Shown: positions 12,104 to 20,424 of the stretch, piece by piece | Layout of the letters: each line of letters begins with the position of its first letter | Numbering within the stretch: position 1 is the stretch's first letter | DNA from: a virus | Reading direction: 5' to 3' (one strand) | IMG/VR virus record: IMGVR_UViG_3300032278_000111 | Span: 1-24,999 of that record | DNA length: 24,999 nt | The notes under the pieces: generated by a model | The model's input: the letters and a program-made list of their open reading frames with translations, nothing else | Told to the model about the DNA's origin: nothing | Databases searched by the model: none | Made by a program: the position numbers and the translations under genes

Positions 12104-12420
12104 AGAGAACGTTTCCATTTATTCTAAACACTAAAACTTTAAATAAATTCGAAAGAAGGTATGCTCAATTCTTTCCAGTTACTCCTGAGATAGATCAACA
12201 GTGTAAAAATTGTATGCATTTTCTAATAGATAAAGATAATACTGGAAGTTGTCAGGTAGTAGAAGGAGGTGTAAATGTAGATAGTTGGTGTAGATTTTGG
12301 AGAACAGTAGAAGACTTAGTAGTATTTAATCATCAATACACTATTCATCCAGGGATAGGAGAAGCTCTAGAAACAGAAGATAAAGTGGATATTAAAGTAA
12401 TTCCCAATAAGAAAGCTTAG
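12100..12420 (+). CDS. Four-Cys HiPIP-like or zinc-binding head-module protein, 106 aa
   Basis: The centre has the pattern CKNCMHF (Cys35, Cys38), GSCQVVEGGV (Cys51), WCRFW (Cys64). The same C-x2-C-x-HF...C-VEG...WC-W signature is seen in small phage proteins, or protein parts, next to XkdF-type proteases, where it resembles a high-potential iron-sulfur fold. Whether it binds Fe-S or zinc cannot be told here. It overlaps the portal gene by ATGA and precedes the protease, so it is probably co-produced with the prohead. The N-terminus (MKRTFPFILNTKTLNKFERR) is basic. A structural role is inferred from position. Confidence 0.75.
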   Translation: MKRTFPFILNTKTLNKFERRYAQFFPVTPEIDQQCKNCMHFLIDKDNTGSCQVVEGGVNVDSWCRFWRTVEDLVVFNHQYTIHPGIGEALETEDKVDIKVIPNKKA

Positions 12421-12438
12421 TAGACATACACTTTAATG

Positions 12439-12469
12439 TTTATATACTGGCACATTATAGTTAAGTATA
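12439..12469 (+). promoter_or_regulatory. TATA box that fixes the protease start
   Basis: TTTATATAC begins at 12439, 30 nt before the ATG at 12469. An in-frame ATG at 12436 overlaps the box and would not be transcribed. Confidence 0.65.
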
Positions 12470-13827
12470 TGGGCACTAATATCTCATTGACGACTTTATA
12501 TACTCAGAACAAACTAGAGTGGGTTGATCTTGAAGATGGTCTCGAATTCGAGATGCGTCTTATTAGACCTGGTGTATTTACTGGTATTGATGGTCACACA
12601 CTGAGATGGATGCCTGAAGCAATTGACAGGGATATGCACAAAATAAGAGGTGCACAAGTCAAGTGGTCTCATTCAGAGAATCCAAACAACGTTGTAGGCT
12701 TTATTAGAAGTGTAGCCATTCGTAATGGTGAAGCGTTCGGTAAGATCAAAGTATTCAATCCACAAGCAGTTGAAGAATTAAAACAACGCTTAACTGATGG
12801 CGAAGTGATTGCAACTTCAATAGAAGCGATGGTCGAAGCAGACAAGAATGAAAAAACTGGCGAGTTAGAAGTAACCTCAATTGAACCAACAGGTACTGCA
12901 TTAATTGTAGAACCAGAAGAACCAGCATGTCCAAACTGTTCTATGATAAACGTTCAAGAAGTAAAACTAGAAAAGCAATGTGCTGTCTCTAAGACAGCCT
13001 CATGGAATGATATAACTTCAATTGCTAAAGAAACAACACAACAACCTATACCAGATAAAGAGGTTTCAGGTAATACTGAACCTCGTCTAGGCAACATAGA
13101 TAATTGTTGTAAAGTTCAAGAGAAAGAACAAAAAATGACAGACAAAGAAGAAATTCTGAAATCAGTAATCTCTGAAGAGGTTACTAAGCAACTGGAAGAG
13201 AAAAAAGAAGATCCTCTGACTGAAAAGAAAGAGGAAGACGACGAAGAACTTCCAGTCAAGAAACAAGAAGAGAAAGAAATTCCAAAAGAAATTCAGAAAT
13301 GTGTTGACATGGGTGTTGACGAAGAAAAATGTTGGAACATTGCTGGTATATTCGGCTATCCAAGAGAAGGCGAAGTACAAGAAAAAATGTCCGACAATAC
13401 TTACAGCCCAGCTACACAAGAAGACGCAGTTGAGATGATTGAGACTAGAAATCAAGAGATATCTAGTTTAAAGAAAACTCAAACTGGCAACAAAGATCTT
13501 TCAAAAGAACTCGACAAGGTCAAAGCAGAGTTATGCGCAGCACAAGACGTTATTCAAGCTGTTCGCAAAGCTGAGCTTGAGAAATATTCTGACGCAATTA
13601 AAAAAGTCGATCCAGAAGGTAAATTCATGGAGCAGATCAAAGATCTACCACATGATACCAAGATCGGACTTTGCAAAACATTCATACAGAAATTCCAAGC
13701 TAGCCCAGAAGTGCAACTATCCAGAGAAGATGTCTCTACTAGTAGTACTCGCGATCAAGCTGCAAAAGGATTGTTCGGCATGACAGAATCTGAGATCTTA
13801 GAATATTACACAGGAGTGAAACCATAA
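12469..13827 (+). CDS. Head maturation protease (XkdF-like) fused to scaffold-like region, 452 aa
   Basis: Residues 1-150 look like the XkdF-type prohead serine protease: EFEMRLIRPGVFTG, VKWSHSENPNNVVGF with probable catalytic His68, and GEVIATSIEAMVE with probable Ser117. After a CPNC pair (about 154-157) comes a Glu/Lys-rich, low-complexity region, a second Cys-containing motif CVDMGVDEEKCW, and a coiled coil (about 340-395) that suits a scaffold. Such a protease-scaffold fusion guides capsid assembly and is then digested. The ATG at 12469 is used because a TATA box lies 30 nt upstream. The stop overlaps the next start by one base. Confidence 0.8.
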   Translation: MGTNISLTTLYTQNKLEWVDLEDGLEFEMRLIRPGVFTGIDGHTLRWMPEAIDRDMHKIRGAQVKWSHSENPNNVVGFIRSVAIRNGEAFGKIKVFNPQAVEELKQRLTDGEVIATSIEAMVEADKNEKTGELEVTSIEPTGTALIVEPEEPACPNCSMINVQEVKLEKQCAVSKTASWNDITSIAKETTQQPIPDKEVSGNTEPRLGNIDNCCKVQEKEQKMTDKEEILKSVISEEVTKQLEEKKEDPLTEKKEEDDEELPVKKQEEKEIPKEIQKCVDMGVDEEKCWNIAGIFGYPREGEVQEKMSDNTYSPATQEDAVEMIETRNQEISSLKKTQTGNKDLSKELDKVKAELCAAQDVIQAVRKAELEKYSDAIKKVDPEGKFMEQIKDLPHDTKIGLCKTFIQKFQASPEVQLSREDVSTSSTRDQAAKGLFGMTESEILEYYTGVKP

Positions 13828-14309
13828 TGGGTGCACGAGTAAGAGGCGTTAATGTCTATACTTACAAAACTTGTTCCACAGCTCTAGATGACTATGGCTA
13901 TGTCTTACATTTGACAAAGGCAACAGACTTAGTTACGAAGACAGCTGCGAGCAATTTGAAAGTATTCGGCATCGCAAATCAAAACACAAAGGATCCATTA
14001 GACGGTGACGCAGGAACAGCAAAAACAAATGTATCAATTGCAATTGTTCAAGATGGTGAATGTCAGGTACAACTGAAGGCAGCCAACGCGGCAATAGTAG
14101 TTGGAGATTTGTTGATTGCACAAACTGATGGAACAGTTGATAAATATACACCAACTTCCTTATCTACAGTCAACGAAGCAAATGTTGAAGCAAGATTTAA
14201 GGAACTAGGCAGACTTGTAGGCACTGCTACAGAAGCAAAAGCCGCATCCGCTGGTGGTAAAATTATCGCTAGACTTCAGATACAAAGCACAGTGAGTGCT
14301 AACGATTAG
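13827..14309 (+). CDS. Head decoration or capsid-stabilising protein, 160 aa
   Basis: The sequence is Ala/Thr/Val-rich, beta-strand-prone and lacks Cys clusters. Blocks such as DYGYVLHLTKATDLV, KVFGIANQNTKDPLDGDAGT and VVGDLLIAQTDGTVDKYTP resemble DUF2190-type decoration proteins that sit between protease and major capsid genes. It begins at the stop of the protease gene and ends 5 nt before the major capsid gene, so the two are surely co-expressed. Its codons, like those of the capsid gene, use more C-ending forms than terL or portal, as expected for abundant products. The assignment rests on gene order and fold-like pattern. Confidence 0.7.
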   Translation: MGARVRGVNVYTYKTCSTALDDYGYVLHLTKATDLVTKTAASNLKVFGIANQNTKDPLDGDAGTAKTNVSIAIVQDGECQVQLKAANAAIVVGDLLIAQTDGTVDKYTPTSLSTVNEANVEARFKELGRLVGTATEAKAASAGGKIIARLQIQSTVSAND

Positions 14310-14314
14310 GTGTA

Positions 14315-15208
14315 ATGAAAATGGTCGAGAAAGAATTAAATGAGATTTTGTTGGCAACTGCAACAAGCGATATTTCCGTTCGTAAGGAACTCACAAAAGA
14401 AATACTTTATAAAATAAGTAATCTTTTGGCAACTGGTACAAAACTAATTCCTGTTAGGAATTATAATGTATTGGATATCAAGTTCACTTACCCAGACGAA
14501 GGTGTTGCTGCTGAATACCCAGTACCAGAAGGTGCAAACGCAGGAGAGACTGCCGTTGCATGGTCAAACTTTGGCATCACCTTAGAAAAGGCAGAAGCCA
14601 GATTTACTATCACAGATGAATCTGTTCTCAGAGGCATTGCCACTGAACAAAACAGACGTTCATTTATGAGAGCTGCAGAAAGTTTAGCAAAGAAGAAAGA
14701 TGGCAACATCCTATCTAATTTGTATTCAGGTGCAGGCCAGTCACAGACAGTTAGTAACGCATGGGATACCAGTAGTGGTACTCCAGCAGACGATGTAGTT
14801 TCCGCATGGGGACTGTTACTTAAAAATAGTAACATTACTGATGCTGAGATGAAGAAGGTTTGGTTGGTTCTACCAGCTGAGGCATTCGCAATCGTTTCAA
14901 AGCTACAAGAAATCTCAAATATCAATCAAAGATTGAGAGATTGGCTTGAACAGAGCTTTGGTATTAGTCTCGTGGCCACAAGAAGTACTGAGTTGGGCGG
15001 TAATGCTATCATGGTTGTTAACAGTGAAGAAACTGCAACACACGGTATATTAGCTTCGAACAGTATTCCACTTTCTGAGGAAGAACGAATTCCAGGCGTT
15101 GGTGACAGGTTCACTATTAGGCAATACTTTAATACTAAAGTAGTTCCAGAGTCTAGCTCTGTAGCTACTACAAAGCGTATTGTCAAATTAGATACCGTAG
15201 TCACATAA
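14315..15208 (+). CDS. Major capsid protein (HK97 fold), 297 aa
   Basis: The shell subunit. Length, position after protease and decoration genes, and features of the HK97 fold support this: an N-terminal helical arm, KLIPVRNYNVLDIKFTYPDE leading into an E-loop-like region with EYPVPEGANAGET, a spine-helix region MRAAESLAKKKDGNILS, an A-domain with AWGLLLKNSN and KVWLVLPAEA, and a C-terminal beta part ERIPGVGDRFTIRQYFNTKV. ATG 14315 follows an AGGTG-like ribosome site; a second ATG lies two codons later. A hairpin and T/C-rich tract follow the gene. Confidence 0.88.
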   Translation: MKMVEKELNEILLATATSDISVRKELTKEILYKISNLLATGTKLIPVRNYNVLDIKFTYPDEGVAAEYPVPEGANAGETAVAWSNFGITLEKAEARFTITDESVLRGIATEQNRRSFMRAAESLAKKKDGNILSNLYSGAGQSQTVSNAWDTSSGTPADDVVSAWGLLLKNSNITDAEMKKVWLVLPAEAFAIVSKLQEISNINQRLRDWLEQSFGISLVATRSTELGGNAIMVVNSEETATHGILASNSIPLSEEERIPGVGDRFTIRQYFNTKVVPESSSVATTKRIVKLDTVVT

Positions 15209-15217
15209 CCATAGAAT

Positions 15218-15259
15218 GAGTTTTAACTCTTTTCCCCCTTTTATTTTTAAAGTTTTTAG
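15218..15259 (+). terminator. Hairpin, T/C tract and TTAAAGTTTTTAG motif
   Basis: GAGTT-TT-AACTC (15218-15229) is followed by TTTTCCCCCTTTTATTTT and then the conserved motif TTAAAGTTTTTAG (15247-15259). It ends the head operon after the major capsid gene. Confidence 0.6.
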
Positions 15260-15283
15260 ATCATAGTTCCTCTAAGCTAAAGG

Positions 15284-15313
15284 TTTAAATTGTGGTAAAT
15301 TGTTAGTATAACA
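15284..15313 (+). promoter_or_regulatory. TATA box of the connector genes
   Basis: TTTAAA begins at 15284, 29 nt before the ATG at 15313, so translation should be leaderless. Confidence 0.65.
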
Positions 15314-15741
15314 TGGTAGTTACAGTAGATCAAGTTCGTGATGTACTCAATAATATCGGGATGTCAATAGTCTCTGATACCACTATACAAACACAAATTG
15401 ATACTTGTACCACTTATGTAGGTCAACGTAAGATTGACAATGCTACAGACGCACTTATTGATATCGCTGTAAAGTACTGGGCATCATATTTATCAACAGT
15501 TTCATATTCCACAACTATTAGTAGAGAATTGGGAAGAGTTCCAGTAGCAGTTCAAATTGCATTAGATGAATTACAGAGACTGGCTATGGGTTTCTTAAGA
15601 TCAGTTCTAGCTGATGATGACGATATATTTGGAAAAGATGATTCGTCTGCAAAGGAACCAACCAAAATATCATGGGGAATCAAATCAAGATCATTTGATG
15701 TAATAGAGAGACATCCAAATTCACAAGTCGATAAGATATGA
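15313..15741 (+). CDS. Head-tail connector (adaptor) protein, 142 aa
   Basis: It is placed right after the capsid gene and is mostly helical: VTVDQVRDVLNNIGMSIVSD, a Thr-rich helix TQIDTCTTYVGQ, DALIDIAVKYWASYLSTVSY, and ELQRLAMGFLRSVLADDDD, ending in an acidic then charged tail. This four-helix layout resembles gp6/gp15-type adaptors that dock under the portal. A leaderless TATA box supports the start. Its stop overlaps the next gene (ATGA), so the connector genes form one unit. Confidence 0.65.
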   Translation: MVVTVDQVRDVLNNIGMSIVSDTTIQTQIDTCTTYVGQRKIDNATDALIDIAVKYWASYLSTVSYSTTISRELGRVPVAVQIALDELQRLAMGFLRSVLADDDDIFGKDDSSAKEPTKISWGIKSRSFDVIERHPNSQVDKI

Positions 15742-16232
15742 TTGAACTTAAACCAAAACAGTTCGCTAAGCAGTGGTTAAATGAAGTTAATAGAAAAAAA
15801 AAGTATTGGGGTAAACAGAATATAGTATTAGTATTAAATACATTAGGAACAATAGGTGTGAAAGAATTAAAACGAGCAGCACCAGGACGAACTAACAAGT
15901 TAAAAAATTCATTTGGTTTTCATATTACACGAAAAGGAGTTCAACGTGGAACTGGAGTATTTACTAGTAGGGTAGAATATGCACAAATGGTACAAGATGG
16001 AACAGAACCATCTGTAGGTGGATATATTCCTGCTATTGAAAAAAGATTAACTAAACGATTCTTACAGGGAAAAGGAAAAAATATTAAATCAAACAAACTA
16101 AAAATACATCGTGGTAATAAACCAAATCCTTATCAAACTCGAGCATCTAATCAATTACAGAGAAAGGCATTACCAGCAATTTTGAAAGCACTTCGAGGAC
16201 GAGGAGTACTTAGAGGAAATAAAGTGCAATGA
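15738..16232 (+). CDS. HK97 gp10-like tail/neck completion protein, 164 aa
   Basis: It shows the pattern of the gp10-like family: an N-terminal helix with KQWLNEVNRKKKYWG, then TIGVKELKRAAPGRTNKLKN, the strand GVFTSRVEYAQMVQDGTEPS and a basic C-terminus. In that family the block A-P-x-x-T-G-x-L-x-x-S and the VEYA-G motif are typical; here they read APGRTNKLKNS and VEYAQMVQDG. The high Lys/Arg content suits contact with other virion parts or DNA. It overlaps both neighbours by four bases and sits in the standard place between adaptor and tail terminator. Confidence 0.7.
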   Translation: MIELKPKQFAKQWLNEVNRKKKYWGKQNIVLVLNTLGTIGVKELKRAAPGRTNKLKNSFGFHITRKGVQRGTGVFTSRVEYAQMVQDGTEPSVGGYIPAIEKRLTKRFLQGKGKNIKSNKLKIHRGNKPNPYQTRASNQLQRKALPAILKALRGRGVLRGNKVQ

Positions 16233-16678
16233 CTCTACAAACTAATGTCATAAATATAGAAACTAGATTGCTAGCTTTACTTAATAAACTTAAAACTGAT
16301 GGAGATGTAGAAGTTATTAAAACCGGTACTAAAGGTGCTATTAACTCTCTCGTAGCTATGGCATTGGATTGGAGAGGATATACTGTAGTTGATGACTCAC
16401 CAAGTGCAGAACAGTTTGAATTAGAATATACACTTACTACTATGGTTAGAGATTCTAATCCTGATGTTCAGCTAGATAAAATGTTAAGAATATTCTCTCA
16501 GGTTATTGATCAGATATATACCGATAGAACTCTAGGTGGAACTGTATATGATACTAAAGTAGATACAGGAGAAGTAGATGTAATTGGTGAGAAAGTACCA
16601 GACTCTGGTCAGGGATATGGTACTATGCTAGGTAGACAAGATATTACCGTTTTAGTTCAAATTCCTACAGCAACCTAA
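16229..16678 (+). CDS. Probable tail terminator protein, 149 aa
   Basis: The gene order (adaptor, gp10-like, this, tail tube) points to the protein that caps the tail tube and joins it to the head. The sequence begins with a helix TNVINIETRLLALLNKLKTD, followed by alternating strands including FELEYTLTTMVRD, a helix LDKMLRIFSQVIDQIYTD, and a final strand DITVLVQIPT. This alpha/beta layout is that of lambda gpU-like terminators. It overlaps the previous gene by four bases. The next gene has its own promoter 9 nt after the stop. Confidence 0.6.
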   Translation: MTLQTNVINIETRLLALLNKLKTDGDVEVIKTGTKGAINSLVAMALDWRGYTVVDDSPSAEQFELEYTLTTMVRDSNPDVQLDKMLRIFSQVIDQIYTDRTLGGTVYDTKVDTGEVDVIGEKVPDSGQGYGTMLGRQDITVLVQIPTAT

Positions 16679-16686
16679 CCTCAAGC

Positions 16687-16717
16687 TTTAAATAGTGGTA
16701 CATATCATTATTAAGTA
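16687..16717 (+). promoter_or_regulatory. TATA box of the tail operon
   Basis: TTTAAATA begins at 16687, 30 nt before the tail tube ATG. Confidence 0.65.
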
Positions 16718-17667
16718 TGACAAGATTTGCGCAATTCTTGAGGGAAAGTACATTCGGTAGTAAACCTAGTGGAGCACTACGAAAGTTTAACTTTTCGGCA
16801 CATTCTATGAATCCAAATGCCAATATTATTATTGACGATGGAGCAGGAAGTCCCGATCCTCTTAATGCCCAACTTGGAGCTTTTAACATAACAGGATCAA
16901 TCGATACTTGGTTGTATCCAAATGTAGTGTCAAGCCTGATTTGTTCAGGTATCAACCTAGCAACAACTTCTACAGACACTGGAAGTTCAACACCATACAC
17001 ACATGTAATGTCTCCTGGTACTAGTGTAGATTCATTCTATCTAGAATTAGGATATGATGCAGTTGGTACGAGAGCTATAGCAGGTTGTACAGTCAATGGT
17101 ATCACAATCGATGGTGTCAAGAGAGAACGAACAGGTGTCTCACTAGATATTATTGGTGCCAAAGAACCAGAGACAGGTACTACATTAGCCGCAGCACAAA
17201 CAGGAGTATTACCACCTCCAACACCTCCATTCGTATTTCAAGAAGGAGCTATCACATATGCAGGTTCAGCAAAGAATGATATAGAATCATTAAGTGTTAA
17301 CATCAGCAATAACTTACCAGATGATAAGTTTAGAATAGGTGATAAATATATGGGAGACAATACAGATAATGTTGGCAAGAGAGAAATAACTATGACTGCT
17401 GATATTAGATTTGAAGCTGCAACTGATTACAATAAGTATATCGGTGGTACAAAGTTTGCTGTCGTAATGGACAACACTAGAGGTTCTGATTATGAGTTCA
17501 AGTTGGATATGCAAGAGTGTATCTATACAGGATTCCCAACAAATGTCTCAGGTCGAGATAGGTTCTTACCATCTGCAGAAATGAGAGCATTATATGATAC
17601 TAGTGCAGCAAAGGCACTAACCATTACTGTAAAGAATGACGAAACAGAAGGAGTCTGGAGAAGTTAG
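16717..17667 (+). CDS. Major tail tube protein, 316 aa
   Basis: It is a beta-rich, Gly/Thr-rich protein with few helices, right after the terminator gene and before the chaperone pair. Stretches such as GAFNITGSIDTWLYPNVVSS, TVNGITIDGVKRERTGVSLD and ESLSVNISNNLPDDKF resemble tube proteins of long-tailed phages, where a beta-sandwich and hairpin stack into rings. A separate leaderless promoter fits the need for many copies. The length is above the common 200-250 aa, so an added outer domain is possible. The role rests on composition and order. Confidence 0.75.
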   Translation: MTRFAQFLRESTFGSKPSGALRKFNFSAHSMNPNANIIIDDGAGSPDPLNAQLGAFNITGSIDTWLYPNVVSSLICSGINLATTSTDTGSSTPYTHVMSPGTSVDSFYLELGYDAVGTRAIAGCTVNGITIDGVKRERTGVSLDIIGAKEPETGTTLAAAQTGVLPPPTPPFVFQEGAITYAGSAKNDIESLSVNISNNLPDDKFRIGDKYMGDNTDNVGKREITMTADIRFEAATDYNKYIGGTKFAVVMDNTRGSDYEFKLDMQECIYTGFPTNVSGRDRFLPSAEMRALYDTSAAKALTITVKNDETEGVWRS

Positions 17668-17668
17668 A

Positions 17669-18064
17669 ATGACTGACGAATATGTTACCCCAAGTGAGTA
17701 CAGAAAAATATCACAAACTGAAACGACAACTCCAACTGGCCATAAATTTTTAATTCATGCACCAGATGTAACAGTCGTACTAAAGCATCTCGATACTTTA
17801 AAAGATTTGCAAGGTAAGACTACAGCAGAGTTAACAGGAGACCAAACACTTAGAATGACTAACTTTCTAAGAGAGTTATTACCATCTACTATAATACAAC
17901 CAAAGGTTGCTGAAGAAGGTAGTGATACAGTTTTGGGAGTTAACGATCTAGTATTTGGTGATCAAATTCATCTCGCTATGGAAGGTATAAAGTTATCAGG
18001 TCTATCCGGAGACAATATTCCCAAGATACAGGATTTTCAAAAACCACAGGTGCCACAACCCTAG
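17669..18064 (+). CDS. Tail assembly chaperone (gpG-like), 131 aa
   Basis: Small acidic helical protein between tube and tape measure, the place of the lambda G gene product. Blocks: VTPSEYRKISQTETTTPTGH, the helix VTVVLKHLDTLKDLQ, TNFLRELLPSTI, and a Pro/Gln-rich end. The start at 17669 is chosen over an upstream in-frame ATG at 17636, which lies inside the tube gene. The next frame (-1) is open from 17962 through the stop and runs on to 18297, a typical gpG/gpGT arrangement. A possible slip site CAAAAAC lies at 18038-18044. It assists tape-measure folding and is not expected in the mature virion. Confidence 0.6.
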   Translation: MTDEYVTPSEYRKISQTETTTPTGHKFLIHAPDVTVVLKHLDTLKDLQGKTTAELTGDQTLRMTNFLRELLPSTIIQPKVAEEGSDTVLGVNDLVFGDQIHLAMEGIKLSGLSGDNIPKIQDFQKPQVPQP

Positions 18065-18066
18065 GG

Positions 18067-18297
18067 GTGTTATCAACGCAGGTTGGATTACTGCCGTCTG
18101 AGATTCTCATAAGATATGGAGATTCTTGGGTAGAAAGTATGCCATCTGCAGCCCGATTCTTTTTTGATGTATCTGTGGTGGGCAAAGGCATGCCAGTACA
18201 ATCAGATCCACATTCAAAATCAGGTTCTCAATCAGGAGGTACCTTAGCTGATCGTATTCGTGCTAAGCATCGAAATTGGGGAGAGGATATGAGATGA
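18067..18297 (+). CDS. T-part of the tail chaperone, probably made by -1 frameshift
   Basis: A 76-codon frame in the -1 register relative to the upstream chaperone, opening at a GTG 2 nt after its stop. The frame is open back to 17962, so about 100 nt overlap the upstream gene. The content (LPSEILIRYGDSWVESMPSA, then LADRIRAKHRNWGEDMR) is protein-like. In many tailed phages this second frame is reached only by ribosomal slippage to give a longer gpGT protein that binds the tape measure. Alternatives are reinitiation at the GTG, or an independent gene. Its stop overlaps a tiny zinc gene by ATGA. Confidence 0.5.
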   Translation: MLSTQVGLLPSEILIRYGDSWVESMPSAARFFFDVSVVGKGMPVQSDPHSKSGSQSGGTLADRIRAKHRNWGEDMR

Positions 18298-18413
18298 AAT
18301 GTAATATATGTAACAGTCTAAAAACTATAATAAAATTATCAGGTAAACATACTTTAATTTTTTGTAAGGAGTGTACTAGTAGTGTAGACATTTGTGAGAG
18401 GCATGATGATTAA
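18294..18413 (+). CDS. Zinc ribbon miniprotein in the tail operon, 39 aa
   Basis: The protein reads MKCNICNSLKTIIKLSGKHT then LIFCKECTSSVDICERHDD. Two CxxC knuckles (Cys3/Cys6 and Cys24/Cys27) and a C-terminal C-x2-H give a clear zinc-ribbon pattern. The gene overlaps its neighbours at both ends (ATGA with the upstream frame, TAATG with the tape measure gene), so its position is not accidental. It could be an assembly factor or a regulator. It is too short for routine gene callers. Confidence 0.65.
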   Translation: MKCNICNSLKTIIKLSGKHTLIFCKECTSSVDICERHDD

Positions 18414-20422
18414 TGGCTAAGAAAGGAGCAATTAAACTTGATTTTATATTTAACGCTAAACAAAATGTAGCAAGTGCATTTAACCAAGTAGCAAAGAATT
18501 TCGAAGATATTAATAGAAAAGGAGACGAGATGAGGGAAGGGTTTGAAGACCTCAACACTCAAATGCAAAAACTTGCAACTGTAGGACAAAAAGGTTTCCA
18601 AATGATGACTCAGTTCCTTCAAGAGTCTATAGATAAGGGTGCACAATTTGACTTTATATTCGCTCAGATGAGAGGTACTATAAAAGGTCTTGGTCTTGCG
18701 ACTGCAGATCTAGAAGGAGATTTAGATAGTCTTCGAAATAGAGTATTTGAATTGGCTGTAGAAGCAGGTGAGTCTTCTGAGAAGATTGCTAAGGCAGCAT
18801 CTTTGATTACACAAACTGGTAAAACACTTGCACAGACAGAAGAATTATTAGGTCACTTTATTCACTTAGCAACTGTAGAAGGACAAGACTTTGAAAGGCT
18901 AGCAGGTATCTTAACAGATACAATGACTGCATTAAACATGGAAGTAAGTCAAGCTAGTGAATTAGTTGATACATTAGCTACAATATCTCTAGCAACTGGT
19001 ATTCAGGAAATTGATACAGCAGCAAGAGCAATTGGTAAAGCTTCAGGTGCTATGAACCAATTCGGAGTCTCAGTTAAAGATGCAGGATCCACTCTTGGTT
19101 TACTATCTAAAGCATTTGTAATTTCAGCAGGTGGTATAGAGGCATTTACATTAGTAGGTAATGCTATGGTAGACATGGTAGATGGATTTGGTCGTGCAGG
19201 ATTATTTACAGATACCGCTCTTGAACAAATGAGAAAGAAATTGAATCTTGTTCAAAAAGACGGAGACAAAATGGAAGTAGTATTCCGTATGATAAGAGCG
19301 ACAATGGGAGATACTACTGACAAAGAAGCATTAATTGGTAGATTAGATAGTATGAGTAAAATGTTAGGACTTAATGAAGCTGGAATGGAAGGTTTGAGAA
19401 AGATTGCTCAGATGTCTAGTAAAGAGTTTGAACATATGTCTCATGTAATGAAACAAACACATGTGGCACAAACAAACTTTAATGAAATAGTTCAATCTGC
19501 ACAACGTCGTATTGGTGCTTTGAACACAGTAGTTGAACAATTAAAAATTAACTTCTTCCTTGGTATGATTGAACCACTTAGAGAACCTCTGAAAGACTTC
19601 TTTGTGATAATTCAAGACAAGAAAACAAATGAGATGATTAAAGAGATAGGACATGGATTCGGATCAGTATTAGCACCATTGGCAAGAAGAGCTTTAGATG
19701 TATTAGAAGTATTGCTAACAGTACTTGAAAAATTCGGTCCAGAAGGTAGAGTATTCTTGGGAGCTATGATGGCAGCTGGTACAGGTATTCTCATTATGCT
19801 TGCTAATATAAGACTGATAGTTCCAGTAATGAAAATCTTACAAGGATTATTTGGTCAAGGATCACAGTCAGCATTACACTTAGGTAGAATGTTTGCCAAC
19901 ATAGGAAGAACTATAGGTATAGCTGGTTCATCCCTACGTCTATTTACTAGAGGTATGGGAATGTTAGCAAAAATATTCGCTCCACTTGCAGTTATAATTA
20001 GTTTGTTTGATATACTTGCTATATCAATGAAGGAAGGCTTTGGTTCTGCTAGTGATTGGTTAAAGATAGGTTTAGATATAGCAACCATATTCTTTACAAT
20101 CGGAGCTATGATTCCAGGACCACATTCACCATTCTTTGCTATAATTGCACTTGTACTTGCATTAGTAAATGGATTCGATCTTTGGAAATTAGCAATAATA
20201 GGTGTTCACGATGCAATAGACTCTTTAGGATTAACTTGGTTGGCAAAGGGTTGGAGAGAAATGTTCCCTGAACAGTTCGGCGATCTAAAACCAACATATG
20301 AAGAATGGTCAGATCCCAATAGTGATTACAACAAACAAACAGGTAAGTTTACACCACAAACTATTAACGTACAGGTCAATCTCGATGTCACTAAGAATGA
20401 CTCATTTGCAACGGAGGAATAG
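18413..20422 (+). CDS. Tape measure protein, 669 aa
   Basis: It sets tail length and may help DNA entry. The N-terminal part is helical with coiled-coil character (FNQVAKNFEDINRKGDEMRE). It is followed by the conserved TP901-type block with FAQMRGTIKGLGLATADLEG and LVDTLATISLATGIQEIDTA, which is common in tape measures. Residues around 445-600 hold hydrophobic, probably membrane-active segments (GTGILIMLANIRLIVPVMKI, PLAVIISLFDILAISM, PFFAIIALVLALVNGF). At 669 aa a comparatively short tail is expected if the usual one-residue-to-0.15-nm rule holds. It overlaps the zinc minigene by one base and is followed after 2 nt by the hub gene. Confidence 0.85.
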   Translation: MAKKGAIKLDFIFNAKQNVASAFNQVAKNFEDINRKGDEMREGFEDLNTQMQKLATVGQKGFQMMTQFLQESIDKGAQFDFIFAQMRGTIKGLGLATADLEGDLDSLRNRVFELAVEAGESSEKIAKAASLITQTGKTLAQTEELLGHFIHLATVEGQDFERLAGILTDTMTALNMEVSQASELVDTLATISLATGIQEIDTAARAIGKASGAMNQFGVSVKDAGSTLGLLSKAFVISAGGIEAFTLVGNAMVDMVDGFGRAGLFTDTALEQMRKKLNLVQKDGDKMEVVFRMIRATMGDTTDKEALIGRLDSMSKMLGLNEAGMEGLRKIAQMSSKEFEHMSHVMKQTHVAQTNFNEIVQSAQRRIGALNTVVEQLKINFFLGMIEPLREPLKDFFVIIQDKKTNEMIKEIGHGFGSVLAPLARRALDVLEVLLTVLEKFGPEGRVFLGAMMAAGTGILIMLANIRLIVPVMKILQGLFGQGSQSALHLGRMFANIGRTIGIAGSSLRLFTRGMGMLAKIFAPLAVIISLFDILAISMKEGFGSASDWLKIGLDIATIFFTIGAMIPGPHSPFFAIIALVLALVNGFDLWKLAIIGVHDAIDSLGLTWLAKGWREMFPEQFGDLKPTYEEWSDPNSDYNKQTGKFTPQTINVQVNLDVTKNDSFATEE

Positions 20423-20424
20423 AA

